NCBI GenBank assembly: GCA_963756455.1
Contig: CAVWNC010000001.1
Location: 1,426,001-1,490,000, forward strand
Source of the DNA: DASQPA01 sp963756455
GTDB taxonomy: Bacteria; Acidobacteriota; Thermoanaerobaculia; Multivoradales; UBA5704
DNA length: 64,000 bases
Reading direction: 5' to 3'
Shown: one piece after another, positions 15,319 to 24,321 of the stretch
Layout of the letters: every line of letters starts with the position of its first letter
Numbering within the stretch: the stretch's first letter is position 1
The notes under the pieces: model-generated
Told to the model about the DNA's origin: nothing
Seen by the model: only the letters and a program-made list of their open reading frames with translations
The model's database searches: none
Position numbers and translations under genes: made by a program

Positions 15319-16655
15319 GCGTCGACCCTCGCATCGCCCTCCGCGCCCTCGGCCTCTTCGGCCCCATCGCCGTCGCGCTCGCCCTGTGGATCTGGCGGCG
15401 GCCCGCTCGGGTTCCCGAGCGGGCCGGGCTCCTCCTCGCCCTGCTGTGGAACCTCTGCACCCTGGCCCTCCTCCACGGCCTGGCCCAACACCTCGGCGGG
15501 TGGCGATTCTCCGCCGCGGGCGGCCTCCTCCTCGGCATGCCGGTCGACCTCTGGCTGGGATGGGCCGTGCTCTGGGGCGTGGTGCCGGCGTTGGCCCTGC
15601 CGCGGTTCCCGCTCGCCGGGGTGCTCGCCCTTCTGCTCTGGATCGACCTGCTGCTCATGCCGCGCGGGGCGCCGCTCCTCGTCCTCGGCCCGCGCTGGCT
15701 CCTGGGGGAGGCCGCGGGGCTCGTCTGCTGCGCTCTGCCGGCCCAACTCCTCGCCCGCTGGACCCGCGACGGCCGCCGGCTGGCCGCCCGCGTCTTCCTG
15801 CAGAGGATCCTCTTCTCTCTCCTCGTCCTCTTCCTGCTGCCCGAAATCATCCTGGAGCAGACCGGCGGGAGCTGGGCCGCCCTGGGGGCGAGGCCGCGCT
15901 GGCTCCTCTCGATCGCCCTCCAGCTCCTCGCGCTCCCCGCGGTGCTCGGGGTGAGCGCGGTTCGCGAATTCGCGCGGCGGGGGGGCGGCACCCCGCTCCC
16001 CTACGATCCTCCCGTGCTCCTGGTCACCTCCGGCCCCTATGCCTTCATCGCCAACCCCATGCAGTGGAGCGCCATGCTGCTCCTCGCCGGGTGGGGAGCG
16101 CTCCTCGGAAGCCCCTGGGTGGCGGCGGGCGGGGTGATGGCTCATCTCTACAGCGCCGGCCTCGCCGCCTGGGACGAGGGCGGCGACCTCGATCGGCGCT
16201 TCGGCCCCGCCGTCACGGCGTACCGTGGCGCGGTCCGCCGTTGGTGGCCGCGCTGGCGCCCTTGGCACCCCTCGCTTCTCGCGGCGAGCGCAGGCGGCAC
16301 ACCGCCGGCGCGGCTGTACCTCGCCCGCGGCTGCGGCCCCTGCTCGGAGCTGGCGCGCTGGTTCGCCCGGCGCCATCCGGTCGGCCTCCTCTTAGTCGCC
16401 GCCGAGGACCACCCCCGCCGGACGCTCGAACGGCTCACCTATGCCCCGGGGGAAGACCGCGAGGGCGAGTGGGAGGAGGAAGGGGTCGCGGCCTTCGCTC
16501 GCGGGCTGGAGCACCTCCACCTGGGCTGGGCCTGGCTCGGCTTCACCCTGCGGTTGCCGGTCGTCCGCCCTTTCCTTCAATTGGTGGCCGACGCCTCGGG
16601 CGCCGGACCGCGCCGAACCGCTTCCGGGAACCCGGCGGCGCGCCGGGCGTTGTAA
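15315..16655 (+). CDS. ICMT-like methyltransferase fused to thioredoxin-like domain
   Basis: 446 residues, starting at a GTG overlapping the upstream stop. About eight membrane helices occupy residues 10-285. The block TSGPYAFIANPMQWSAMLL (about 235-253) matches the S-adenosylmethionine-binding signature of the isoprenylcysteine/phospholipid methyltransferase group, where GPY-x-x-x-x-NPMQ is typical. After about residue 325 comes a soluble part with LYLARGCGPCSELARWFARR, a CxxC segment like DCC/thioredoxin-fold proteins. The fusion is visible in one frame with no break. Substrate unknown; lipid or prenyl methylation is inference. Confidence 0.65.
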   Translation: MSVDPRIALRALGLFGPIAVALALWIWRRPARVPERAGLLLALLWNLCTLALLHGLAQHLGGWRFSAAGGLLLGMPVDLWLGWAVLWGVVPALALPRFPLAGVLALLLWIDLLLMPRGAPLLVLGPRWLLGEAAGLVCCALPAQLLARWTRDGRRLAARVFLQRILFSLLVLFLLPEIILEQTGGSWAALGARPRWLLSIALQLLALPAVLGVSAVREFARRGGGTPLPYDPPVLLVTSGPYAFIANPMQWSAMLLLAGWGALLGSPWVAAGGVMAHLYSAGLAAWDEGGDLDRRFGPAVTAYRGAVRRWWPRWRPWHPSLLAASAGGTPPARLYLARGCGPCSELARWFARRHPVGLLLVAAEDHPRRTLERLTYAPGEDREGEWEEEGVAAFARGLEHLHLGWAWLGFTLRLPVVRPFLQLVADASGAGPRRTASGNPAARRAL

Positions 16656-16779
16656 CGCCAGAGTGGAAAAATTCCTGCTGAAATATGCCGCAGGAGACCC
16701 GGGTTGCCCTGTCCCAGGGAGGTCCGTGGCCCCGCGCTCGAGCCCCCCGAACGGCGGGCCGGAGGGGGGTAAATCGGTG

Positions 16780-16788
16780 TGCTAGAAT
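16780..16788 (+). promoter_or_regulatory. Extended -10 promoter upstream of clpC
   Basis: TG-C-TAGAAT forms an extended -10 about 100 bases before the clpC start. A C-rich/G-rich pair (CCCCCC near 16,743-16,748 and GGGGGG near 16,764-16,769) just upstream could fold into a hairpin ending the preceding operon. Confidence 0.4.
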
Positions 16789-16889
16789 GGCGACGTTGAA
16801 GACGGCAGACTGCATTCCGCGAGCACTGCCCGCGAATCGTCCCGCGGATCGGGATGGAGCCGCCGTGCACACCCTTGAGGTTGAAGCGA

Positions 16890-19376
16890 ATGTTTGAGAA
16901 GTATAACGAAAAAGCTCGCCGTGCCCTCTTCTTCGCCCGCTACGAGGCCAGTAAGCTCGGCAGCCGCGTCATCGAGTCCGAGCACATCCTGCTGGGGATT
17001 CTGCGCGAGGGGGAGGAGACGGTGGGGGAGATCCTCCGCCGCTTCCAGGTCAAACCCGAGGACATAAGGCGAGAGATCGAAGGCGAGCGGGTCTTCGTCG
17101 AGCGCATCTCCTCGACCGCCGAGCTCCCCCTTTCCGAAGAGTCGAAGAAGATCCTCGCCTATGCCTCGCACGAGGCGGAGAGCATGCTCCACGCCACGGT
17201 CGGCTCCGAGCACCTGCTGATCGGGATCCTGCGGGTCGAGGGGTGCATGGCCATGCGCATCCTCACCCAGCACGGGTTCGACGTCTACACGGTGCGCGAA
17301 GAGGTGCTCTCGATCGCCAAGGAGCGCGAGGCCTCGCAGCAGAAAAAAGAGCTTCCCTTCCTTTCGGAGTACGGCCGCGATCTGACGGCGCTCGCCGCCG
17401 AGTCCTCCTTCGATCCCCTGATCGGACGCGACGAGGAGCTCGACCGCATCATCCAGATCCTCTCGCGGCGGACGAAGAACAATCCCATCCTCCTGGGCGA
17501 GCCGGGGGTCGGCAAGACCGCCATCGTCGAGGGCCTGGCCGACCGCATCGTCGAGGGCCGGGTGCCGATCTTCCTCGCCAACAAACGGATCGTCGCCTTG
17601 GACCTCTCGCTGATCGTCGCCGGCACCAAGTACCGCGGCCAGTTCGAAGAGCGCTTGAAGGGCATCTTGAAGGAGCTCAAGGACAGCAAGGAGCTCATCG
17701 TCTTCATCGACGAGATCCACTCGCTGATCGGCGCCGGCTCGGCCGAGGGATCGCTCGACGCCGCCAACATCCTGAAGCCCGCCCTCTCGCGCGGCGAGAT
17801 CTCCTGCATCGGCGCGACGACCCTCAAGGAATACAGGAAATACATCGAGAAGGATCGTTCGCTTCTCCGCCGCTTCCAGTCGATCCAGGTGGCGCCGCCG
17901 ACGCCGGAACAGACGATGGAGATCCTGGACGGGATCAAGGATCGCTACGAGTCGTTCCACAAGGTGCGCTACCGCCCGGAGGCGCTGCGCACGGCGATCT
18001 ACCAGTCGAGCCGCTACATCCCGGACCGCCACCTGCCGGACAAGGCGATCGACGTCATCGACGAGGCCGGCGCCCGGGTCAAGCTCCGCCGGGTGCGCGA
18101 CACCCAGAACCTCCGCCGCCTGGAGCAGGACATCCGCCAGGTGGTCAAGGAGATGAAGGTCGCCATCTCCGACAAGGACTTCGAGCGCGCCGTCTATCTC
18201 CGCGAGCGGGAGATCGAGCTCCGCGAGGATCTGGAGCGGATGAACCTGATCGCCGACGAGAGCGGCGTCCTCGAGGTGACCCGGCACGACATCGAGGAGG
18301 TCATCTCCTCGTGGACCGGCATCCCGGTCGCCGCTCTCCAGAGCGAGGAGGCCGAGCGCCTGCTCAAGATGGAGGACATCCTCCGCCTGCGGGTGGTCGG
18401 GCAGGACCGCGCCATCTCGGCGATGAGCCGGGCCATCCGGCGCTCCCGGCTGGGGGTGTCGAACCCTGAGCGGCCGGTCGGCTCGTTCATCTTTCTCGGC
18501 CCCTCCGGGGTCGGCAAGACCGAGGTCGCCCGGCAGCTGTCGGACTTCCTCTTCGGCAGCCAGCGCGCGCTCGTCCGCTTCGACATGAGTGAGTACATGG
18601 AGAAGCACGCGGTCTCGAAGCTCATCGGCTCGCCCCCGGGCTACGTCGGTCACGAGGAGGGCGGCCAGCTCACCGAACGGGTGCGCCGCCAGCCCTACTC
18701 GCTCATCCTCTTCGACGAGATCGAGAAAGCCCATCCGGACGTCGCCAACCTCCTCCTCCAGATCCTGGACGACGGCACCCTGACCGACGCCTACGGCAAC
18801 CAGGTCGATTTCAAGAACACCCTGGTGCTCATGACGTCGAACATCGGGAGTAAACTGGTGCTGCGCGGCGGTCGTATGGGTTTCGGAGAGGGGAGCGAGA
18901 AGGCGAGCTTCCAGCGTCTCGAAGAAGAGATCCTGGCCGAGCTCCGGCGGACGTTCAGCCCGGAGTTCATCAACCGGATCGACGAGGTCATCGTCTTCAA
19001 TCCCCTGGGCGAGCAGGAGTTGCGAAAGATCGTCGACATCCTCTTGGATGACGTCAACCGGACACTCAGCGAGCGGAACCTGAAGGTCGAAGTCAGTGAC
19101 GAAGTCAAGGACTGGCTGCTCGCGAAAGCCGGCGTCGAGCCGTCGACCGGCGCCCGGCCCCTGCGCCGCACGATCCAGCGCCACATCCAGGACGCCATCT
19201 CGGAAATCCTCATCCATCAGCAGGGCGGCCCTCGTGGCATTTCTGGCATCGCTAGTGTCTCCGATGCCGACGCCGCCGATGCCGCAGACGCCATCGAGCA
19301 CATCGAGGTCAACCTGCTGGATGGGGAGCTCAAGTTCCAGGTGCGCGACCACGAGCAAGAGATCATCGCCCGATAG
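16890..19376 (+). CDS. clpC: ATP-dependent Clp protease ATP-binding subunit ClpC
   Basis: 828 residues, an AAA+ unfoldase that feeds ClpP. Two Clp-N repeats (about 5-145), the first AAA module with GEPGVGKTA and VFIDEIHSLIGAG, a middle domain of about 50 residues containing UVR-like EMKVAISDKDFERAVYLRE, and the second AAA module with GPSGVGKTE, MSEYMEKHAVSKLIG and ILFDEIEKAHPDV. The start MFEKYNEKARR is the family norm; the in-frame upstream codon at 16,854 is not needed. Near the C-terminus an Asp/Ala-rich stretch (about residues 781-802) is inserted in the small D2 domain and looks unusual. Confidence 0.95.
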   Translation: MFEKYNEKARRALFFARYEASKLGSRVIESEHILLGILREGEETVGEILRRFQVKPEDIRREIEGERVFVERISSTAELPLSEESKKILAYASHEAESMLHATVGSEHLLIGILRVEGCMAMRILTQHGFDVYTVREEVLSIAKEREASQQKKELPFLSEYGRDLTALAAESSFDPLIGRDEELDRIIQILSRRTKNNPILLGEPGVGKTAIVEGLADRIVEGRVPIFLANKRIVALDLSLIVAGTKYRGQFEERLKGILKELKDSKELIVFIDEIHSLIGAGSAEGSLDAANILKPALSRGEISCIGATTLKEYRKYIEKDRSLLRRFQSIQVAPPTPEQTMEILDGIKDRYESFHKVRYRPEALRTAIYQSSRYIPDRHLPDKAIDVIDEAGARVKLRRVRDTQNLRRLEQDIRQVVKEMKVAISDKDFERAVYLREREIELREDLERMNLIADESGVLEVTRHDIEEVISSWTGIPVAALQSEEAERLLKMEDILRLRVVGQDRAISAMSRAIRRSRLGVSNPERPVGSFIFLGPSGVGKTEVARQLSDFLFGSQRALVRFDMSEYMEKHAVSKLIGSPPGYVGHEEGGQLTERVRRQPYSLILFDEIEKAHPDVANLLLQILDDGTLTDAYGNQVDFKNTLVLMTSNIGSKLVLRGGRMGFGEGSEKASFQRLEEEILAELRRTFSPEFINRIDEVIVFNPLGEQELRKIVDILLDDVNRTLSERNLKVEVSDEVKDWLLAKAGVEPSTGARPLRRTIQRHIQDAISEILIHQQGGPRGISGIASVSDADAADAADAIEHIEVNLLDGELKFQVRDHEQEIIAR

Positions 19377-19460
19377 CGTGGCAGACATCCTTCAGAACCT
19401 AGGGTTCCCGCCGGCCGTAGTCCCTCGGCGGGAGCCCACCCTGGAAAGACGGAGCAGCGG

Positions 19461-21920
19461 ATGAAACCGGATGTGCTGCGGTTGAAGTGGAGCAGGCATC
19501 ACGGGGCGATGGCGGTCCTCTGCCGTCGCGCCCTCGCCTTCCTTTTGGTCCCCCTGGTGGCGCTCTCCGGCGCGCCGCCGGTCGCCGCCCAGCAGCTGGA
19601 CGGCAAACCGATCCAGTCGGTCGAGTTCAAGGGGGCCAAGGGCCTCTCGGAGGAGACTCTTCTCTACTACTTAGGCATCAAGGTCGGCGATCCGCTCGAC
19701 ACCGAAAAGCTCAACACCAACATCAAAGCGCTGTGGGGCCGCGGCCTGATCGACGACATCTCCGTCGACTCGGCGGCGGTGGGCCCGGAGGGTGCCAAAC
19801 CCGCCGGGGTCCACCTGACGGTCACCCTGAAAGAGCGGCCGATCCTCCGCTCGGTCGACTACCAGGGCCTGAAGCGGCTGTCGCGCACCGACCTCCAGGA
19901 CAAGATCGGGAGCCAGCACATCCACATCCGGGAGGGCGATCCGGTGAGCCTGGGCTCTCTCGCCCAGGTCAAGGCGCTGATCGAGGAGCTCTACGGCGAG
20001 AAGGGGTACCGCTTCGCCCGCGCCGACTACAAGGTCGAGGACGTGGGGACCAACGAGAAGAAGATCATCTTCACGGTCGACGAGGGCAACCAGGTCCGGA
20101 TCGCGGACATCCGCTTCGAGGGCAACACGGTCTACAGCGACCTCCACCTGCGCTGGGTGATGAAGAAGACCAAGGAGAGCAATCTCATCACCCACATGCT
20201 CAAGTACGACGTCTACAACCCGGCGAGCCTCCAGGAGGACCTGGACAAGGTCCGAGACGTCTATCGCGGCGACGGCTACAAGAACGTCGTCATCGGCGAT
20301 CCCAAGGTCGAGGTCCGGGCGTCGAACCCCAAGGGCAAGACGCTCAAGGACCAGCAGCGGCGAATGTTCATCACCATCCCCATCGAGGAGGGGGAGCGCT
20401 GGCGCTTCGGCAACGTGACGCTCGACGGCAACAAGATCTTCGCCGACCAGCTCCTTCTGCGCGTCTTCCCCCACACGAGCGGCGCCTGGCTGCGCTCGAA
20501 GCAGATCGACGACGGGGTCAAGGCGGTCCAGGACCTCTACCACAACAGCGGTTACATCTTCGCCCACGTCGAGCCGGAGCTGGTCGAGAAGAACAACCGG
20601 GTGGCCGACGTCCTCGTCCATGTCTCGGAAGGCGACCAGTACCGGGTGGGCCGGATCGAGTTCGACGGCAACAAGCGGACGATGGACAAGGTTCTCCGCC
20701 GCGAGCTGCGGGTCCAGGAAGGCCGGGTGGTGTCGATCGGCGGCATCAAGAACAGCATCACCAAGGTCAACCAGCTGGGCTACTTCAAGCTCGACCAGGA
20801 AGACCCGGTCAAGATCGACTACAAGAGCGATGAGAAGAAAGTCGACCTCACCTTCAAGGGCGAGGAGTCGGAGCGCACCCAGCTCGAGTTCGGCGGCGGT
20901 TGGAGCGAGCTCGACGGCTTCTTCGCCCAGTTCTCGGTGTCGACCAAGAACTTCCTCGGCCGGGGCGAGCAGGCGGGAGCCTCGATCCAGACCGGCAAGT
21001 ACCGCAAGCTCTACGACCTCTCCTACTCGGTACCCTGGTTCCTCGACAAGCCGCAGAGCCTGGGGCTCCGGATCTACCGCCAGGACATCGACTACAACCT
21101 GCTGGTCGCCCAGGAGTTCAGCCGCAACAGCCACGGCGCGATCATCACCTACGGCAAGCAGCTCGGTCTCTTCGACCAGTTCGTCCTCTCCTACAACCTG
21201 TCGAAGTACATCGACAAGGAAGCGGTCGTGGTGACCAATCCGGACGGCACCACGACCGTCACCAACGCCCTGGTCGACAACATCAACAACTCGTCGATCC
21301 GGCCGTCGATCGTCTACGACAGCCGCGACAATCCCTTCGAGCCATCGCGCGGCCAGAAGCTCACGGTCGGGGTCGAGTACGCCGGCGGCATCCTCCAGGG
21401 CGACAACTATTTCATCCGTCCCGAGCTGGGGTACAGCTTCTGGCATCCGAGCTTCGTGCGTCCGGCGAGCCAGATCTTCGGCTTCAACATCGAGGGCGGC
21501 TGGATCAACACCTTCCAGAACCATCTGCTGTCTCCCCTCGAGCGCTTCTATCTGGGCGGTGAGAACAGCATCCGCGGCTTCCAGTTCCGTTCGATCTTCG
21601 CCACCAAGCCGGACGGTACCCCGTTGACGGACGCCAACGGCTTCTATCTCGGCGGGACCAAGTACATCCAGGCCAACGTCGAGTATCATTTCCTCCTGGG
21701 CGGTCCTTTCCGCCTGCTGGTCTTCTCCGACGCCGGCAACGTCTACTCCGAGACCCAGAAGGTCAACCTGTCGGATGTCCGGTACACGGCGGGCACGGAG
21801 CTCCGCATCCTGCTGCCGATCTTCGGGGCACCGCTGCGTTTCATCTATTCCTTCAACTTGGCGCCGCGCAAGGGTGACAGCTTCGAGAACTTCCAGTTCA
21901 GTATCGGAACGAGCTTCTAA
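19461..21920 (+). CDS. bamA: Outer membrane protein assembly factor BamA
   Basis: 819 residues. A signal peptide ends near APPVAAQQ (about 45). Five POTRA domains follow (about 50-465), each with the pattern of a short strand, GLS or LGS helix start and RIADIRFEGN or FGNVTLDGN strands. The C-terminal 16-stranded barrel ends in the expected aromatic residue (GTSF) and carries the SIRGF signature of the L6 loop. It inserts beta-barrel proteins into the outer membrane, so the host is diderm. An OmpH/Skp gene follows 20 bases downstream, then lipid A genes, the usual gene order. Confidence 0.95.
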   Translation: MKPDVLRLKWSRHHGAMAVLCRRALAFLLVPLVALSGAPPVAAQQLDGKPIQSVEFKGAKGLSEETLLYYLGIKVGDPLDTEKLNTNIKALWGRGLIDDISVDSAAVGPEGAKPAGVHLTVTLKERPILRSVDYQGLKRLSRTDLQDKIGSQHIHIREGDPVSLGSLAQVKALIEELYGEKGYRFARADYKVEDVGTNEKKIIFTVDEGNQVRIADIRFEGNTVYSDLHLRWVMKKTKESNLITHMLKYDVYNPASLQEDLDKVRDVYRGDGYKNVVIGDPKVEVRASNPKGKTLKDQQRRMFITIPIEEGERWRFGNVTLDGNKIFADQLLLRVFPHTSGAWLRSKQIDDGVKAVQDLYHNSGYIFAHVEPELVEKNNRVADVLVHVSEGDQYRVGRIEFDGNKRTMDKVLRRELRVQEGRVVSIGGIKNSITKVNQLGYFKLDQEDPVKIDYKSDEKKVDLTFKGEESERTQLEFGGGWSELDGFFAQFSVSTKNFLGRGEQAGASIQTGKYRKLYDLSYSVPWFLDKPQSLGLRIYRQDIDYNLLVAQEFSRNSHGAIITYGKQLGLFDQFVLSYNLSKYIDKEAVVVTNPDGTTTVTNALVDNINNSSIRPSIVYDSRDNPFEPSRGQKLTVGVEYAGGILQGDNYFIRPELGYSFWHPSFVRPASQIFGFNIEGGWINTFQNHLLSPLERFYLGGENSIRGFQFRSIFATKPDGTPLTDANGFYLGGTKYIQANVEYHFLLGGPFRLLVFSDAGNVYSETQKVNLSDVRYTAGTELRILLPIFGAPLRFIYSFNLAPRKGDSFENFQFSIGTSF

Positions 21921-21940
21921 AACATAAGGAGAGCACTTCG

Positions 21941-22546
21941 ATGTCGTCGTTCAACAGGATTCACCAGAAGTCGCTGGTCGCGGGCCTCTGCCTCGGCCTC
22001 GTCAGCCTCTTCGGAGCCGGCCGCGCCCTCGCCCAGGGCCCGGCCGCCAATGCCGCCGCCCCGGCCCGCCCCGTCGCCGTCCTGCCGCCCGGAGGCCTCA
22101 AGGTCGCCGTCATCAACACCGAGCAGATCCTGCTCGAATCGGTCGCCGGCAAGAAGGCGGTCGCTGACCTCAAGAAGGTTCAGGACCAGAAGGAAGCCGA
22201 GCTCAACGCCAAGCAGGAGGAGATCAAGGCCCTCCAGTCCAAGATCGATGCCGGCCGTCTGTCGCTCGCCCAGGACAAGCTGGCCGATCTCGAAAAGCAG
22301 CTGGAGGACAAGGTGATCAACGCCCGCCGGCTGCAGGACGACGCCAACCGCGACTTGAACAAGCGCAAGGACGACGTCTTGGGCGGCATCGATCAGCGGG
22401 TGATGCCGGTCATCAACCAGCTCGGCAAGGAGATGGGGTTCACCCTTATCTTCCGCAAGTTCGAGAGCGGTCTGATCTACGCCGACGAGGCGGTCGACAT
22501 CACGCCGCTCGTCATCCAGCGGCTGGACGCGAGCCCGGGCAAGTAA
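21941..22546 (+). CDS. skp: OmpH/Skp-family periplasmic chaperone
   Basis: 201 residues with a signal peptide ending near GRALAQG (about 32), the conserved entry strand KVAVINTEQIL, a long charged coiled coil (about 75-160) that forms the tentacle arms, and the closing strand GFTLIFRK-x-E-x-GLIYADEAVDIT. Skp/OmpH holds unfolded outer-membrane proteins in the periplasm on their way to BamA. AAGGAGAG lies before the ATG. It is 20 bases after bamA and 4 bases before lpxD. Confidence 0.92.
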   Translation: MSSFNRIHQKSLVAGLCLGLVSLFGAGRALAQGPAANAAAPARPVAVLPPGGLKVAVINTEQILLESVAGKKAVADLKKVQDQKEAELNAKQEEIKALQSKIDAGRLSLAQDKLADLEKQLEDKVINARRLQDDANRDLNKRKDDVLGGIDQRVMPVINQLGKEMGFTLIFRKFESGLIYADEAVDITPLVIQRLDASPGK

Positions 22547-22550
22547 GAGC

Positions 22551-23624
22551 GTGGGCTATCGTCTGGCCGAGCTCGCCGAGCTCGTGGGGGGGCGGGTGGA
22601 GGGCAACCCGGATCGAGCCGTCGAGTCGATCCAGACGTTGGAGACCGCCGGTCCCGGCGACCTCTCCTTTCTCAACCACGCCCGCTACCGGAAGCTGGCG
22701 GAGACGAGCGGCGCCGGAGCGCTCCTCGTCACCCCGGCTTTAGCCGTGCGTGGAGAAGAGGGACAGGCTGGGCGCGACCTGCTGCTCGTCGACGACCTCT
22801 CGCTCGCCCTGGCGCTCCTCCTCGCTCTCTTTCACCCGCGGGCGGCGCGGACGCCGGGCGTCCACCCCACGGCGGTGTTGGGGTTGGGGGCGAGCGTCGA
22901 CCCCACGGCTCACGTCGGTCCCTATGCGGTGATCGGTGAGGAGAGCCGGATCGCCGCCGGCGCCGCGGTGGGGGCCCACGTGGTCGTCGGGCGGGGGTGC
23001 AGCGTCGGGGAGAGGGCGGTTCTCCACCCTCATGTCGTGCTCTACGACGACACCGAGGTGGGGGCGGGGAGCGAGATCCATGCCGGCGTCGTCCTCGGCA
23101 GCGACGGCTTCGGGTACGCGACGCACAGAGGCGTTCACCACAAAGTGCCGCAGGTCGGCCGGGTGGTGATCGAGGCGGGGGTCGAGGTGGGCGCCAACTC
23201 GACGATCGACCGGGCGACCCTGGGCGAGACCCGGGTCGGCGCCGGCACCAAGATCGACAACCTGGTGCAGGTGGGGCACAACGTGCGGATCGGGCGCGCC
23301 TCGATCCTCTGCGGCCAGGCGGGGATCGCCGGCAGCGCCCGCCTGGGCGACGGGGTCGTCCTCGCCGGCCAGGCCGGGGTCGCCGGCCACCTGACGTTGG
23401 GCGACCGGGTCCAGGTGGCGGCTAAGTCGGCGGCGCTCTCCTCGGTCGAGCCGGGGTTGACGGTCGCCGGCATTCCGGCGATCGAGATGGGGAAGTGGCG
23501 GCGGGAGGTCGTCCTCCGCGGGCGCCTGGAGAAACGGCTGGCGGAGGTCAACCGAAGGCTGGAAGCGTTGGAGCGCCGCGAGGCGGAGACGGCGGGGAAG
23601 CGGCGAGAGAGCGAACGCGAGTAG
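22551..23624 (+). CDS. lpxD: UDP-3-O-acylglucosamine N-acyltransferase LpxD
   Basis: 357 residues. It has an N-terminal uridine-binding domain (about 1-100, GDLSFLNHARYRKL), a left-handed beta helix of hexapeptide repeats (about 105-310) with the catalytic-region block LGSDGFGYATHRGVHHKVPQ, and a C-terminal coiled coil (about 320-357). LpxD adds the second acyl chain in lipid A synthesis. It starts with GTG four bases after the Skp gene. A near-perfect REP-like hairpin follows 70 bases after its stop. Confidence 0.94.
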   Translation: MGYRLAELAELVGGRVEGNPDRAVESIQTLETAGPGDLSFLNHARYRKLAETSGAGALLVTPALAVRGEEGQAGRDLLLVDDLSLALALLLALFHPRAARTPGVHPTAVLGLGASVDPTAHVGPYAVIGEESRIAAGAAVGAHVVVGRGCSVGERAVLHPHVVLYDDTEVGAGSEIHAGVVLGSDGFGYATHRGVHHKVPQVGRVVIEAGVEVGANSTIDRATLGETRVGAGTKIDNLVQVGHNVRIGRASILCGQAGIAGSARLGDGVVLAGQAGVAGHLTLGDRVQVAAKSAALSSVEPGLTVAGIPAIEMGKWRREVVLRGRLEKRLAEVNRRLEALERREAETAGKRRESERE

Positions 23625-23694
23625 ACCTGAGGAAACGCGGTTCAGAGCCGCCGAGCGGACCCCAGGCTCTCCTTGTCCCGCTCCCTTTAAGCGT

Positions 23695-23773
23695 GTCATC
23701 CTGGAGCGGAGCGAAGGATCTGGGGGACGGCACCTTCCCCCCGCCCGGATCCTTCGCTCCGCTCCAGGATGAC
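23695..23773. repeat. REP-like hairpin repeat, copy 2
   Basis: A nearly perfect inverted repeat: 30-base arms (29 pair) containing GGAGCGGAGCGAAGGATC and its complement, with a loop of about 19 bases. It is the same family as the copy at 12,011. It fills the 240-base gap between lpxD and fabZ, the only long gap in this operon, and may act as a terminator or attenuator. Confidence 0.85.
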
Positions 23774-23864
23774 GGTAGGGAAAGTTGAGGATGAAGGAAG
23801 AGTTGCTACCTAGCTCGGAAGGGCAGTAGAGAAGATCAGCCCCCAAGGGGCGACGGGAGGCGGT

Positions 23865-24317
23865 TTGGCGAGCGAGGCGCAGGGAAAGTGGGACGTCGAG
23901 TGGATCATGTCGATCCTGCCGCACCGGTATCCACTGCTGCTCGTGGACCGGGTGCTGGAGATGGTGCCGCAGCAGCGGATCGTGGCGCAGAAAAACGTCA
24001 GCATGAGCGATCCTTTCCTCGTCGGGCACTTTCCCGGCCGGCCGGTCTACCCCGGGGTGCTGCTGGTCGAGGGCATGGCCCAGGCCGGCGGCATCCTGCT
24101 CCTCCACGGGCAGCCGGATTTAGAGCGCAAGCTCCTCCTCTTCGCCTCGATCGAGAGCGCCAAGTTCCGCCGCCCGGTCGTCCCCGGCGATCAGCTCCGC
24201 TACGAGGTCTCTGTGCTCCGTCTGCGCTCCTCCTACTGCAAGATCTCCGGCCGCTGTCTCGTCGACGGCCAACTGGCGGCCGAGGCGGTGATGTCCTCGG
24301 CGATGGTCGACCGCTGA
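23865..24317 (+). CDS. fabZ: 3-hydroxyacyl-[ACP] dehydratase FabZ
   Basis: 150 residues, hotdog fold. The block ILPHRYPLLLVDRV opens the protein and GHFPGRPVYPGVLLVEGMAQ carries the catalytic His and the Glu of the active-site helix. FabZ dehydrates hydroxyacyl-ACP in fatty acid synthesis and competes with LpxA and LpxD for hydroxyacyl-ACP, which explains the placement. The start is a TTG at 23,865 with GGGAGG 7 bases upstream; no ATG lies in a suitable place. Four bases separate it from lpxA. Confidence 0.93.
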   Translation: MASEAQGKWDVEWIMSILPHRYPLLLVDRVLEMVPQQRIVAQKNVSMSDPFLVGHFPGRPVYPGVLLVEGMAQAGGILLLHGQPDLERKLLLFASIESAKFRRPVVPGDQLRYEVSVLRLRSSYCKISGRCLVDGQLAAEAVMSSAMVDR

Positions 24318-24321
24318 CGCC

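Noticed and set aside
16782..19388. Long open frame on the minus strand opposite clpC (868 codons)
   Set aside because: It is the mirror of a clear ClpC gene; its composition (Asp/Leu/Val/Gly runs) is typical of antisense frames in GC-rich genes and it has no domain pattern.
19671..21689. Long minus-strand open frame opposite bamA
   Set aside because: Antisense shadow of BamA; no recognisable motif and no ribosome site.
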